Shown here: piece after piece, positions 28,413-39,400 of the stretch
Layout of the letters: each line of letters begins with the position of its first letter
Numbering within the stretch: position 1 is the first letter of the stretch
NCBI GenBank assembly: GCA_964540165.1
Contig: CAZILU010000001.1
Span: 1 to 64,000, forward strand
Direction: 5' to 3'
Origin: Mariniphaga sp964540165
GTDB taxonomy: Bacteria; Bacteroidota; Bacteroidia; Bacteroidales; Prolixibacteraceae
DNA length: 64,000 nucleotides
Position numbers and translations under genes: made by a program
The notes under the pieces: generated by a model
The model's input: the letters and a program-made list of their open reading frames with translations, nothing else
Databases searched by the model: none
What the model was told of the DNA's origin: nothing

Positions 28413-31400
28413 TTATAAACCTAATTTAACACCCATAACAAACTGCCTGGCTTGTGGCGTTTGGCCATAGTCGATACCATTATCCATTTGAGACAGAGAA
28501 TATCCAAATTCCGGGTCATATCCAATATATTTAGAGAAGGTAAATATATTATTTGCAGAAACATAAAACTGCGCCCTTCTGAAGGCAATAAATTTATCGG
28601 GAATGGTATAACTCAAGGTAACATTCTTAACCCTTAAATACGAGCCGTCTTCGATCCACCGTGTTGAAAAAGAAGAGTTACCGATCGGATCATTATAGAG
28701 TGCTCTGGGAATTTCAGTAACCTGACCCTCATACTGCCAACGGTTTAATACCGAGGTACTCTGGTTTTGCAAACCAGTCATACTTTCATTTTTATACCGT
28801 ATATAATTAAATACCTCATTCCCGACAACAGCCTGAATAAAGGCATCGAGGGACCAACGTTTAAAATTGAATGAATTTCTGAATCCTCCAAAAAAGTCAG
28901 GAACAGATGAACCAATAACGGTTTTATCGTAATTATTAATGATACCATCCGGTTCACCCATTGGTCCGGAAATATCTTTAAATTTGGCATCCCCTCCATG
29001 ATAAAGATTCAGTGTTTCGTTGCGTAAACCAGAAGCATGGGCTTCATCCGTAGTGGAATAAACGCCTTCAAAAATATAACCATAAAAACTGTTCGCGGTT
29101 TCTCCAACCATATTAACAGTCTGGGCTCCCAAAATATCCGTAATTAACCGGTTCCCGCTAATCTCCAATATTTCGTTGGTAAAGGCAGAATAGGTAGCCT
29201 GAACATCCCATTTAAAGTTCCGTTGATCAACAATCCGAACAAAAAGATTGGCATCGATACCTTTGTTCTCCATCTTGCCATTATTCTCCGCACGGTAATT
29301 AAAACCAAAGTAGGCTTCCATCGGACTGTAAATCAACATATCGTTCACGGTAGATTTATAAATATCTACTTTAGCAGTCACGCGGTTACCAAACAGAGCT
29401 AAATCTAATCCTCCGTTTAATTGATTGACCGTTTCGTATGAGAGCTGCTCATTGGGAAAAACGGCTGGTAATAAACCAGTGGTAGTACGAAACCTTACGG
29501 CATCGTAATAACGCGAAGCACTCGATTCACCAATGTCATCATTTCCACTCTTACCATAGGAGGCCCTCAACTTAAACTCTTCAAGCCACGATAAATTTTT
29601 CAGGAAGGATTCGCTTGATAATCTCCAGCCGCCACCCACGGCATAAAAAAGACCAAAGGGCGCATCGAAAACAGTGAACGTATTGGCAGCATCCACACCT
29701 ACCCTTGAAGAACCGTCCACCGAGAGTGCAGCAGATAACAAGTACCGATCCTGAAAACTGTAATTAAAACTTTCATATAGCGATACCCAATTCCACCGTC
29801 GATTAGAACCTCCTATCTCACGTAAGCTGTTGGTACCATCTTGCAACATCCTATATTGGTCGTTTTGATGGGAATTTTTAGTCAAACCCCAGTCAAATTC
29901 AAAATTATTGGTCATGGTATTAACACCGGTAGAAGAGCTGATCCGATGATTATTACCAAAGGTTTTGGTATAAAGAATATAGGTGTTGTTATAAAAATTA
30001 AAAAGCCCGTTGTTGGAAGCCTTTGCAACGTTGTAAGCTTCCTGATTATAGTAACGCTCCATACCGGTATTTGGCATAAAAATGTTCTCCTTCAACAGGT
30101 TATAAGTAAGACCAAAATTACTGTTGACAGAAAAATCCGGGGAGAAAATCGCTTGCAACCCCATGTTGGTGGTGAAGTTGAAATTGGTATTAGAGGCCGA
30201 ATAGTTGTCAATAACCGCTTTGGGATTGCTAACACCCAGGGCATCTACATTGGCTAATACTGAAAGCCGGTTGCCATCGTCATCGTATTGAAACGGATTT
30301 AACAGAGGCGATTTACCCAATCCGGCTAAAATAGGACTGGTCTCATTAACCTTTCCCGACTCCTTCATCTCAGAAGAGTTATAGCTCATAGCAACCCCGG
30401 TATTCATTCTCAGCCAGGTAAAAATATTTAGCATACCGACAAATCGAATATTATATCCCTGATAACCGGTAGACTTTATAATTCCGTCTCCATTCAGATA
30501 TCCAAATGATATACCATAACGGGCAATTTCGTCACCCCCCTTAACATTAACATTCAAATTGGAAAAGGCGGCATCGGAGAAAATCTCATTTTGCCAGTTG
30601 GTATTGTGTGAATAGTTGACATATCCCTCTTCACTTGGTCTTAGAAAAAGCATGGGATGGGTTAATCGGATCCGCTCTTCCCGCTCACCCGATGAAAAGA
30701 GTACTTCGCTCATCAACGTTTTGTGCTGACCTGCATTCAGTTGTGGAATTTGTCTCTCCGGGCTGAGGGAATAACCATACCGGAGGTCAAAATCGATTAC
30801 CGTTTCGGTGGCTGTCGGATCCAGGGTTTCAATTAACACCACCCCGTTCGATGCTTTGGAACCATAGGCCGTAGTAACCGTAGGATCTTTTACAACCGTG
30901 ATTTTAGATACATCAAACGGATTCACTCCCAGCAAAGGATTATAGGTAAACCCTTCCAGATTGGATTCAAACACCCCTAATGAGGTAATGGGAATACCAT
31001 CGACAACATATAGAGGTTGTGTATTTGCATTAAGTGAATTAACACCCCGTAACAAGGAAAATGCACCGCTGCCCGGGTCTCCCGAACGGTTGACCACATG
31101 CAAACCAGAGACACGTCCCTGCATATACTGATCAATAGATAACGCCGGAGTGTGAAAGATCTTCTGGGTATTCACCTCATCGAAGGAGGCTACTACATTC
31201 TTTCTGCGCAATCGTTGCGATAAAATCCGAACCTGATCGTCACCTGAAACCATATCGTCTCCGGTCAGATAAATTGTCAGATAACTCCGGTTATTTAAAA
31301 ATACCCGCTTTGTCTTATACATGGAAGAGGCTTCTACATTGAGCCAGATTTTCCCCGACTTGGTTTTCAATGTAAAAGAACCATCCTCACCGGTAACAAC

Positions 31401-31583
31401 AGGAAGTTCATAGGACCCTTCAATGGCAATAGCCACATTAGCTACCGGTTGATTCAGCCCATTTACCACTTTACCTTTAACCAGCAACGTGTCTTGGGCT
31501 CTCCCCACTGAAACGCCAAGTACCAACATCAACGCTACTAAAGCAAACTGTTTCAGCTTTTCAAGTCTTATTCTATTGTTCAT
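28413..31583 (-). CDS. SusC/RagA-family TonB-linked outer-membrane transporter (pair 1)
   Basis: This is a TonB-dependent beta-barrel that imports oligosaccharides captured with SusD. In order it has a signal peptide (LVALMLVLGVSVGRAQ), a CarboxypepD_reg-like domain (KGKVVNGLNQPVANVAIAIEG), a plug with SIDQYMQGRVSGLHVVNRSG, LLRGVNSLNANTQPLYVVDG and YGSKASNGVVLIET, then a barrel ending FVMGVKLGL. The start at 31583 (MNNRIRLEKL) was chosen because it puts the signal peptide near the N-terminus. The frame is open back to 31757 and would add 58 charged residues (MKETIRIATFQNRYNRLF...). The stop is 17 bases before the SusD gene. The barrel differs strongly from the second SusC in the window, so the two are not a recent duplicate. 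Confidence 0.92.
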   Translation of the reverse strand: MNNRIRLEKLKQFALVALMLVLGVSVGRAQDTLLVKGKVVNGLNQPVANVAIAIEGSYELPVVTGEDGSFTLKTKSGKIWLNVEASSMYKTKRVFLNNRSYLTIYLTGDDMVSGDDQVRILSQRLRRKNVVASFDEVNTQKIFHTPALSIDQYMQGRVSGLHVVNRSGDPGSGAFSLLRGVNSLNANTQPLYVVDGIPITSLGVFESNLEGFTYNPLLGVNPFDVSKITVVKDPTVTTAYGSKASNGVVLIETLDPTATETVIDFDLRYGYSLSPERQIPQLNAGQHKTLMSEVLFSSGEREERIRLTHPMLFLRPSEEGYVNYSHNTNWQNEIFSDAAFSNLNVNVKGGDEIARYGISFGYLNGDGIIKSTGYQGYNIRFVGMLNIFTWLRMNTGVAMSYNSSEMKESGKVNETSPILAGLGKSPLLNPFQYDDDGNRLSVLANVDALGVSNPKAVIDNYSASNTNFNFTTNMGLQAIFSPDFSVNSNFGLTYNLLKENIFMPNTGMERYYNQEAYNVAKASNNGLFNFYNNTYILYTKTFGNNHRISSSTGVNTMTNNFEFDWGLTKNSHQNDQYRMLQDGTNSLREIGGSNRRWNWVSLYESFNYSFQDRYLLSAALSVDGSSRVGVDAANTFTVFDAPFGLFYAVGGGWRLSSESFLKNLSWLEEFKLRASYGKSGNDDIGESSASRYYDAVRFRTTTGLLPAVFPNEQLSYETVNQLNGGLDLALFGNRVTAKVDIYKSTVNDMLIYSPMEAYFGFNYRAENNGKMENKGIDANLFVRIVDQRNFKWDVQATYSAFTNEILEISGNRLITDILGAQTVNMVGETANSFYGYIFEGVYSTTDEAHASGLRNETLNLYHGGDAKFKDISGPMGEPDGIINNYDKTVIGSSVPDFFGGFRNSFNFKRWSLDAFIQAVVGNEVFNYIRYKNESMTGLQNQSTSVLNRWQYEGQVTEIPRALYNDPIGNSSFSTRWIEDGSYLRVKNVTLSYTIPDKFIAFRRAQFYVSANNIFTFSKYIGYDPEFGYSLSQMDNGIDYGQTPQARQFVMGVKLGL

Positions 31584-31773
31584 TATCTTATTGATTTGCA
31601 TTTTTGGAATGCGGTTCCTGTTCATCGCATCTTCCACAATTCCCTTGCTCAAATTATTATTCTCAAACATCATAAACAATCTGTTATAGCGGTTTTGAAA
31701 TGTTGCTATGCGTATTGTTTCTTTCATTCGGTGTAAATTGAATATTGATAACATCAAGAATTAATCCTTTCAA

Positions 31774-33312
31774 TTATATACCATCCGGAATAAAATCGAT
31801 ATAATCGATAATTAATCCATTATTAGCAACGTTTCCGGGCCCTGTATATTCCAGCTTAATCTTCACTTTACCATACGTTTCAATGTTGTCAACCCATAAA
31901 TCAAAACTATTATAGTTGCCTGTAGGTATGAACCGTTTTCCGGTAACACTGAATATGTAGGTTCTGTAAAGCACATAATCATAGTAGTCAAAAGTCTTCA
32001 ACAACTTATCGTTGACATAAATTTTATAGATCCCTCCATAGTACATATGAGTACGCACCTCCATCCGGTACCTCCTTGGGAAGAGATAATCAGCCTCAAA
32101 CTCCAATGAGAAAGTTCCATTGTATCCCTTCGGAAACAAAACATTTATGACACTGTCGTTCGAAGCTGTAACCAGGTAGTTGCTCGTCGGATTAAACGAA
32201 GTGGAGCTAACCTGTTTTACCCAATTACGCCAAACATACCGGTTTACACCTAAAGAACGCAACAGCCACTCCGCTTCAAACCGCTTAGGTCCATTATAAA
32301 TCTCTTCCGGTATTGTAAAATCATCGTAATTATAGGCATATCCATTACTACAAATAGCCTTATCTACCGGAGTATAGACAATATTCACACTATCGCCCAA
32401 AATATTTTTAAGCCGGGCTGTATCAATAGGGGTCTTCCACATAAACTCTTCCGGTTCCAACATATTCTCAAAGATACCCTGTTCCAGCAACATAGGCAAA
32501 AGAACTTTATTCTGCCAGTGTAACGGAATATCATTGTAATCGGAATATTCAGGCACTTTTAACTTCTGAGCCATTTCGGTCAGAGCCGACTGGTAGTCAT
32601 CTTCCAACGGAAAGACAATGGTAGCGGTATTGCTCCTGAACTCCTGCTTCACAGGAAAATAGGCCCTTTCAAACTTATTAATAATGGTTGTTACGCTATC
32701 ATAAACAGTTCTCCCCTGATCATCGAACCCGATCGGTTTACTCTTTTGCCGGTCAAGTACGATGGAGTCCTGACTATCAATATAATCCATTAATATCGGG
32801 TTATTCAGCTGATAGTATTCATAAATATTGAGTTTAACACCGGGGACCTCATCCATGACAAAATATTTTCCGTTTATATAGAGCGGACTCTCATCCACCA
32901 ACGGAACTCCGTCGAATGCCATAGAACTCCCGTCATCTTCAAAAAGAGCATACTTTTCTCCCAGGGTCTGAATCTTTCTCTTTTGATCAATACTGCCCAG
33001 ATGGATCATATGGGGAGATATCAGATAATTCAGAAGAATGGTGTTAATCTCGTGATCATTTCTGTAACTGGCCAGTGCCTGATTTGAGGGCAGAAACAGC
33101 GTATAGGCAATATCAGAAAGAAACAGCGTATCATATTTGAAATCTTTCAATAACTGCACAAAATCAGAAACTTCCGGATCAGCCTGGACAGCATCCCAAA
33201 CATTTTTATTAACGGTTTCAGGATACACATCGTAATGATCTTCCCAGTGCTGGCTACAACTAACCGTAACCAGCAGGGCCATAGCGAATAATATATAAAC
33301 TTTAAATTTCAT
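31774..33312 (-). CDS. Fasciclin-domain lipoprotein with C-terminal beta-sandwich (1)
   Basis: The lipoprotein signal MKFKVYILFAMALLVTVSC is followed by a fasciclin (FAS1) domain (about 35-170: VWDAVQADPEVSDFVQLLKD, YTLFLPSNQALASY). A degenerate middle region and a C-terminal beta-sandwich of about 140 residues (FNPTSNYLVTASND onward, ending VNNGLIIDYIDF-like strands) resemble a carbohydrate-binding or galactose-binding-like fold. It occupies the place between SusC/SusD genes where a surface glycan-binding protein normally sits, so binding or presenting glycan at the cell surface is the likely job. It lies 14 bases after the second fasciclin gene, in one operon. FAS1 domains are known for adhesion and some bind glycosaminoglycans, but that specific link here is inference. 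Confidence 0.83.
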   Translation of the reverse strand: MKFKVYILFAMALLVTVSCSQHWEDHYDVYPETVNKNVWDAVQADPEVSDFVQLLKDFKYDTLFLSDIAYTLFLPSNQALASYRNDHEINTILLNYLISPHMIHLGSIDQKRKIQTLGEKYALFEDDGSSMAFDGVPLVDESPLYINGKYFVMDEVPGVKLNIYEYYQLNNPILMDYIDSQDSIVLDRQKSKPIGFDDQGRTVYDSVTTIINKFERAYFPVKQEFRSNTATIVFPLEDDYQSALTEMAQKLKVPEYSDYNDIPLHWQNKVLLPMLLEQGIFENMLEPEEFMWKTPIDTARLKNILGDSVNIVYTPVDKAICSNGYAYNYDDFTIPEEIYNGPKRFEAEWLLRSLGVNRYVWRNWVKQVSSTSFNPTSNYLVTASNDSVINVLFPKGYNGTFSLEFEADYLFPRRYRMEVRTHMYYGGIYKIYVNDKLLKTFDYYDYVLYRTYIFSVTGKRFIPTGNYNSFDLWVDNIETYGKVKIKLEYTGPGNVANNGLIIDYIDFIPDGI

Positions 33313-33326
33313 CGGTTATACAATTT

Positions 33327-34889
33327 TTAGGATGGAACAAAGCGAATATAATCCCAGAAAAAACGGCCGGGAATTACAGATTTTATTTGAATGGTATGTT
33401 CGGCATACCGGTTAAAATTTACAGACCCTAAGGTAATGCTTCTATATGGCGAGGAGGCAGTTCCTCCGGAGGTAAGATCGACAATAGAACCCAGTTTTTT
33501 TCCGTCAATATATACCTCTAAAAGCGCATTGTTCCCACGATAGGATTCCGCCCTCAGAACAATATCATATCTTCCCTGCACAATTCGCGGAATGGTATAG
33601 GTAATCTCAAAATCTCCGTTAATGCGCAGATAGTCATCGCTGGCAGCAAGCGATTCCGTTCCTTCGCGAATAAAAAACAGTTCGGCACCCGACCACTGTA
33701 ACCGTTTCAAATCATTTCGGTACTGTTCGAGGTTATACGTACCAATGGTTCCGCGGATGGTATTGATCACCGCCTCTTCCCTCCAATGGTAATCGATCTG
33801 TGAACGGGAAGCAGGCTGCTGTGTCATAATCCGGTCGATGAAATGGATAGCGCCACTCTGGGTGGTTATATTACTCTCATCGTAAAGAATTCCGATATAA
33901 TCAATAATCGTAGAATCGGCACCCGATACAATGGTGTCAAATACCTGTTTTCCCCGGTTAATACCGATCTCCAGACCGGTACCATCGATGTAGATCGGAA
34001 CCTCAGAAAAAGTATTATAATTGGTTGCCTTCCCTTCAAAATCATTAATGAACATTCGGTTATTCAACACATGGTAGGCCATAAAGCTGTACAGAGGATT
34101 TAACGGATTGGTATAATCGCTGTTACCCGGACTGATCATGGCTGCTAGATCCTGTACTGAGTGAACTCCGAACTTATTAAACGTACTGTTGGGCTCGACA
34201 AGCAGTGTCACCGGTTCACCAAATTCCTGATCGGGCAGTTTAAGGTTTATATCGATAAAGGGCCGGATACCCGTAAGCTCAACGGCATCACGGAAAATGG
34301 AACAATCGGCATTTAGTTGCAACCAGCTATAACTGGTATAAACTACCGGAGTAAGCATCTCCTCAATAATATGGACATAGCCGTTGGAAACCTCAATATT
34401 AGGTCCGATAACAGCGGCCTGGTTATTGATTTTATAATAGGAGGTATCCGGTTCAATAATAAAGCTCACCGTCAGATAATCTTTCGACAGCGTAGCATTC
34501 GGAAATGAACCAAAGGGAAAAGCGTTGGTTCTGAACGAACGCTCGATAACATGATACCGGGCCAGTCCGCTAACAAATGCTTCATCATTTAACAGATCAT
34601 CCAGGGAGTTAAACTCAGGACGCTCTGATATGAAATTCATTACAGCTTCATTTCCCGGCAAAAACAGCGTATATCCGGTTGCCTGCGGATTATAGGCTGA
34701 CAACGTTTTATCAATACCAGCCTTTTCTAAAATAGTAAGAAAATGAGAGTACTCAACCTGATTATCAGTAATATAATCATAAATGGTCATATCCCTCATA
34801 TCCTCAAAACCGGCAATAACAGGATCATCTTTGCATGAAATGAGCCCGACTGCCATCAACAATGCTAAAATATATGTTAATTTTCTCAT
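33327..34889 (-). CDS. Fasciclin-domain lipoprotein with C-terminal beta-sandwich (2)
   Basis: This is a 520-aa lipoprotein (signal ending AVGLISC). Two FAS1-like domains can be seen: about 35-185 (YDYITDNQVEYSHFLTILEKAG, GYTLFLPGNEAVMNF, NGYVHIIEEMLTPV) and about 190-355 (SIFRDAVELTGIRPFIDINL, VTLLVEPNSTFNKFG, GAIHFIDRIMT). The C-terminal 150 residues (DYLRINGDFEITYTIPRIVQGRYDIVLRA, ending FFWDYIRFVP) form a predicted beta-sandwich like that of the neighbouring fasciclin protein, and both end in a similar W/IDYIxF strand. The gene follows SusD 2 by a single base, a sign of tight co-translation. Surface glycan capture is inferred from position and anchoring. Confidence 0.85.
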   Translation of the reverse strand: MRKLTYILALLMAVGLISCKDDPVIAGFEDMRDMTIYDYITDNQVEYSHFLTILEKAGIDKTLSAYNPQATGYTLFLPGNEAVMNFISERPEFNSLDDLLNDEAFVSGLARYHVIERSFRTNAFPFGSFPNATLSKDYLTVSFIIEPDTSYYKINNQAAVIGPNIEVSNGYVHIIEEMLTPVVYTSYSWLQLNADCSIFRDAVELTGIRPFIDINLKLPDQEFGEPVTLLVEPNSTFNKFGVHSVQDLAAMISPGNSDYTNPLNPLYSFMAYHVLNNRMFINDFEGKATNYNTFSEVPIYIDGTGLEIGINRGKQVFDTIVSGADSTIIDYIGILYDESNITTQSGAIHFIDRIMTQQPASRSQIDYHWREEAVINTIRGTIGTYNLEQYRNDLKRLQWSGAELFFIREGTESLAASDDYLRINGDFEITYTIPRIVQGRYDIVLRAESYRGNNALLEVYIDGKKLGSIVDLTSGGTASSPYRSITLGSVNFNRYAEHTIQIKSVIPGRFFWDYIRFVPS

Positions 34890-34890
34890 C

Positions 34891-36387
34891 TTAATTGTTA
34901 TAATATGGGTTTTGAACCAAATTCAGATTTCTATCAATCTCCTGTTCATAAACAGGCATGTACCAACCATTCGGGTTGGTTAGCTTAGCAGCCAGGATTC
35001 TCTTCTGCGTAGAAGGGACATTTTCAATAATGATATTGATTAACTCCTCCTTACGGGCAAAGTCATCCCGTCGCCCCATTCTAAGCAGGTCAAACCATCG
35101 TTTGCCTTCAAATGCGAGCTCCAGACGTCGCTCCTCCAGAATGGCATCTTCAAAAGCAATTCGGGTGTTGGGAATAACAATGGCAGGTACTTCAGCACGC
35201 TCCCTGATCTCATTGATAATCTCCATGGCTTCAGAATAACGTTCGAGTTGCGACAGCGCTTCAGCCTTCATCAGCAACAGATCGGCTAAGCGGTAGATAA
35301 TCCAGTTGGCACTGTAATAATTTGAGCTTGAACGGAAAGTTCTTCCATCGGCAGCAGATCCTACATACTTCCAAATAATATAATCGGTCTCTGAGTATCT
35401 TCGGATAGAAGCATTCTCACCACGAACCAACTCCAAAGCAAAATCGAATGAGAATAGGCTGATCGCCTTTACACTGGGGTCGTACTGAGCAGAAGAACGT
35501 TCGGTCAGCGTATAAGTGACATTACGCTGACTGCGGCTCTGGTTGTACTGTATCTCAAAAATGCTCTCCAGAGAGTTCCCCGGATCATAAAGCTCAAACC
35601 AAAGTCCGGGAGGCATCAGAAAAAACTGCTGTGGATTCTCTTCGCTGACAACCTGCGGATTATAAATCTTATCAACATTCGCTATAACAGCTTCGTAATC
35701 AAAACGCCACAATGCAATGTCGGCTAACAAGGCATCAAAGGCAGCCTGCGAAGCGCGTCCTTTATTCTCTTCAATGAAAGGAAAATACCCAATGGCCGGT
35801 GCATACTTACGATTATCTTGTAAATCTTTAACAATCTGATCCAAAATCTCATCTTCAGAAGATTTACTGACATAAAAATCAACATTATCCGTATCGCTGG
35901 GTTCTAAAATAAGCGGAACTTCTTTGTAGATCCGTACCAGATAAAAGTAGGTCAGACTTCGCAAAAAATAGGCCTCTGCCATAAAACCCAACATCTGAAA
36001 CTCGGTAAAAGTCGGATCTACTTCCAAAACATCCGGAGCATTCTTGATCACTTCGTTCGCATAGTTAATTACCGTATAGAAATCCGACCAGTTGCTAAGC
36101 GCATTATCCGAATATATATTACATTCGGCAATTAACCGTTCGTTGTTGGGTTGGTTGGAGTCACCGATCACCATATCGCCCCGGATCTCACCATGTATAA
36201 AAAGAAGTCGGTTCAGCGCGGCAAACGATTCGTAGGAGGCCATCAAAACCGATTCAACATCCTCTTTGGTTTTCCAGAACTCCTCTCTGATCAAACCGGC
36301 AGGGGGATAGAGATTCATCCATTCGTTGCAGGAGAACTGCATAAAAATCAGTAGGGTAACTAAAAAATATTTTACTTTCGCTTTCAT
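34891..36387 (-). CDS. RagB/SusD-family outer-membrane glycan-binding lipoprotein (pair 2)
   Basis: This SusD-type surface lipoprotein partners the SusC gene just upstream. The selected start MKAKVKYFLVTLLIFMQFSC places the lipid Cys at residue 20. An ATG at 36423 would add 12 residues and spoil the signal. It shows the canonical MNLYPPAGLIREEFWKTKEDVESVLMASYESF opening, AEAYFLRSLTYFYLVRIYKEVPL, WIIYRLADLLLMKAEALSQL and the C-terminal EERRLELAFEGKRWFDLLRMGRRDD. Length is 498 aa, typical. It shares little visible identity with the other SusD of this operon outside the family motifs, so each pair probably handles different fragments or chain lengths of one substrate. Confidence 0.94.
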   Translation of the reverse strand: MKAKVKYFLVTLLIFMQFSCNEWMNLYPPAGLIREEFWKTKEDVESVLMASYESFAALNRLLFIHGEIRGDMVIGDSNQPNNERLIAECNIYSDNALSNWSDFYTVINYANEVIKNAPDVLEVDPTFTEFQMLGFMAEAYFLRSLTYFYLVRIYKEVPLILEPSDTDNVDFYVSKSSEDEILDQIVKDLQDNRKYAPAIGYFPFIEENKGRASQAAFDALLADIALWRFDYEAVIANVDKIYNPQVVSEENPQQFFLMPPGLWFELYDPGNSLESIFEIQYNQSRSQRNVTYTLTERSSAQYDPSVKAISLFSFDFALELVRGENASIRRYSETDYIIWKYVGSAADGRTFRSSSNYYSANWIIYRLADLLLMKAEALSQLERYSEAMEIINEIRERAEVPAIVIPNTRIAFEDAILEERRLELAFEGKRWFDLLRMGRRDDFARKEELINIIIENVPSTQKRILAAKLTNPNGWYMPVYEQEIDRNLNLVQNPYYNN

Positions 36388-36495
36388 CTCATTAAAATTA
36401 TATTTTTTGCGGCATATCACCAAACTCGCATTAATCTTAATCCAGGATATTGATTATCAATAATATCTGTTTAAATTGTTTCATACTACAGATTA

Positions 36496-39400
36496 TTAAA
36501 ATCCAACAGCCACACTCAGCGTAACAATTTTGGGAGGCGGTGTTTTGGCCTTATCCACACCAATCCAGAATGGATCGCTCGCATCCTGTCCAACTTCGGG
36601 GTCCTGACCTGAATAGTTGGTGAAGGTAAAGAGCTTACGGGCACTCAATGCCACATTAACTTTTCGAACTCCCAGGCGTTCGCAAAGTTCACGATTCATC
36701 TGGTAACCAACCTTAATATTATTCAACCGAACAAAATCGCCCCTTTCCACGTAACGATCAGATCCCAGGTTATTGGCCGGATGGTTCATATAGGCACGCG
36801 GCAGCATACCCACCTCATCATGCCCCTGAATGCGCCAGCGGTTTAAAACCGCCTTGCTCTGGTTGTTCCGGTTATTCATACCCTCAGTATCAATGGCCAC
36901 CTGGTTAATAATATCAAATCCAATACGGTAATGGAAACTTACCGAGAAGTCGAAACTTTTATACTTCGCGGAAGTACCAAAACCACCAATGAAATTGGGA
37001 TTTGAGTCGCCCAGATAGACCACATCATTGAGATCAATCTGCCCATCGTGATTAACATCTTCATAAATCGGATCACCTCCTTTAAAAGTGTAGCTGGTTC
37101 TGTACCGCAAAGGAAGGGCTCTGCCTTCATTGTCGTAAAGTATATTTCCGTCGGCATCTCTGGCCAATACATCTTCGTCGCGTGCCCAAACGCCCAGGTA
37201 CCGGAATCCAAAGAAAGAACCGATGGGTTCACCCTCCACAACACGTCGCGGATACTGTCCATTTCCGATCGAAGTAGACTTTTCGGTATTATAATTGGGA
37301 GGCAACTTGCTAAATGAATTGACATTTTGAGATACATTAAAGTTAACTGACCAAAGCATATCCTTTTTCCGGATAATTTTGAAATCGGCCATCAACTCCC
37401 AGCCATAGTTCTCCATCTCTCCTCCGTTAAACCATTTCAGTCCGGAGTACCCGGAAGAGTATGGAATAAGATAGTAATCTGATGTTTTGGTTCCACCAAA
37501 CAAAATATCGGTGGTAATTTTTTTATAGATATCACCCTCCAGATATACATTGTTATTAAAAAGGTTCAGTTCGAGACCGGCATTGTAAGAGGTGATGGTC
37601 TCCCACTTCAGGTTATCAAGCTGAATACTGGAAGGGGCCACGGAAGGATTTAAGATATAACTACCGGTAGATGTAGTTTCGTAGGTGGCGAACCGGCCGT
37701 AAACATCTTTTGGCTGACGACCAGAAACACCCCAACTTACCCTTAACATACTCTCTTCCAGCCAGTCGAACGAACTAAGAAACGATTCACTGGTGAAACG
37801 CCATCCCAAAGATACACCCTGAAAAAGACCCCAACGGTTATTGACACCGAACGTCGAATGGGCATCGGCCCGGAGAATGGATTGTACCATATAGCGGTCT
37901 TTATACTTGTAGTTCACATTGGAAACACCACTGATAGAGCGGCTCTGTCCCTCATCAGTACCGGTATAGTTATTCTGTGAAACAACAGCCGGATCCTGGA
38001 TCTGAGTACTGGGTAATCTGTCGGAACGGATATCAAGACGCTCGTATTCAGTCTGATTGGTGATCCAGGTCAACGCTCCCGAAAGTTGATGGTCTTTATT
38101 TTTAAATGGAGAACCAAACGTTAACTGTGTTTCTGTTCTCAGGGATTGATCGAGGTTATTCCGTTCGCGGGCATAGTTCATATTGGTATTCAACCAGTCG
38201 GCGCCCAAGGTGTTGTATGGTCTGAACTCATTGTATTGCGTTCCCTGGAACTGAAAAGATACAGTTTCCCGGAAAACCAGCCAGTCGTTAAAACGATACT
38301 GCAACAGGAATGTATTCTCCAGCCGGTTCTGTGTGTTGTCGTTAATGCCATCATTAGCCAGAGCTACCGGGTTATAATAGGTGGTGCCACTCCCCTGGTA
38401 ACTGTTGATGGGTGTAAAATATTCACCCGTCAGGTTCCCGTAAGTGTCATACTCCCAGATAGTCATATTGGGAGCCTTGATGTAAGCCATCTCGCGCACA
38501 TTCCGGTTGCTTAAAGAGAGGTTACCCTCAACAAAATTGTTGGTATAGTTGAACTTCACCTGGAAAAGCAGCTTTCTTGACAGGAAATAGTCGAGGTTAA
38601 CACGCGTTGAGAAACGGGTTGCAGAGGTACCAATGGTAGTACCTCCCTCATCAACATAGCTAAATGAGGTAAAGTAGCGGGTTTTCTCACCACCTCCGGA
38701 AATACTGAAGTAGTGGTCGTGTGTCATCCCGTTTTTCGTCAAAGCACCAATCCAGTCGGTATTGGCAGAGTAGTTGTAGAAATCAAAATAGTCCCGATCG
38801 TAGGCAATCTCAGGAGGTAAATCAAAAACTCCGCGGCTGTTATGCCACTCTTCAAGCTGAAGCATAATATACTCATCTCCATTTAACATAGGGATAGCCG
38901 GCGGCTGCATATTTAAACTGTTCTTATATTGATAGTCGAACTGAACCGATCCCATGCGCCCTTTATTGGTCTCAATAAGCAGCACACCATCAGCACCCTC
39001 CGATCCATAAATAGCCGTTGAAGCAGCATCTTTCAAAACTTCAATCGATTTGATATCCTGGAGGGCAATATTGATCAGGTTACTGATATCTTCACTGTCG
39101 GCCGAACTAAGGTCAAAGCTTTCAGCCACACGGAACTGCGGTACACCATCGATAACAATCAACGGCCGGCTGTTCCCCATAGAACTTAATCCCCGGATCA
39201 CCAACTGAGATCCCGACCCCGGGTCCCCGGAAGCAGCGATAATGTCAAGACCTGAAACCTTCCCCTGAAGAGCATCGGCTGCAGATACCACACCCACATC
39301 CTGCATATCCATCAGGTCAACCTTAACGCTGGACGATGCCCGGTCACGTTCATCGATATTAACCAGGCTGCCTCCGGATTTAACGGCAGCTGTAACCGTC

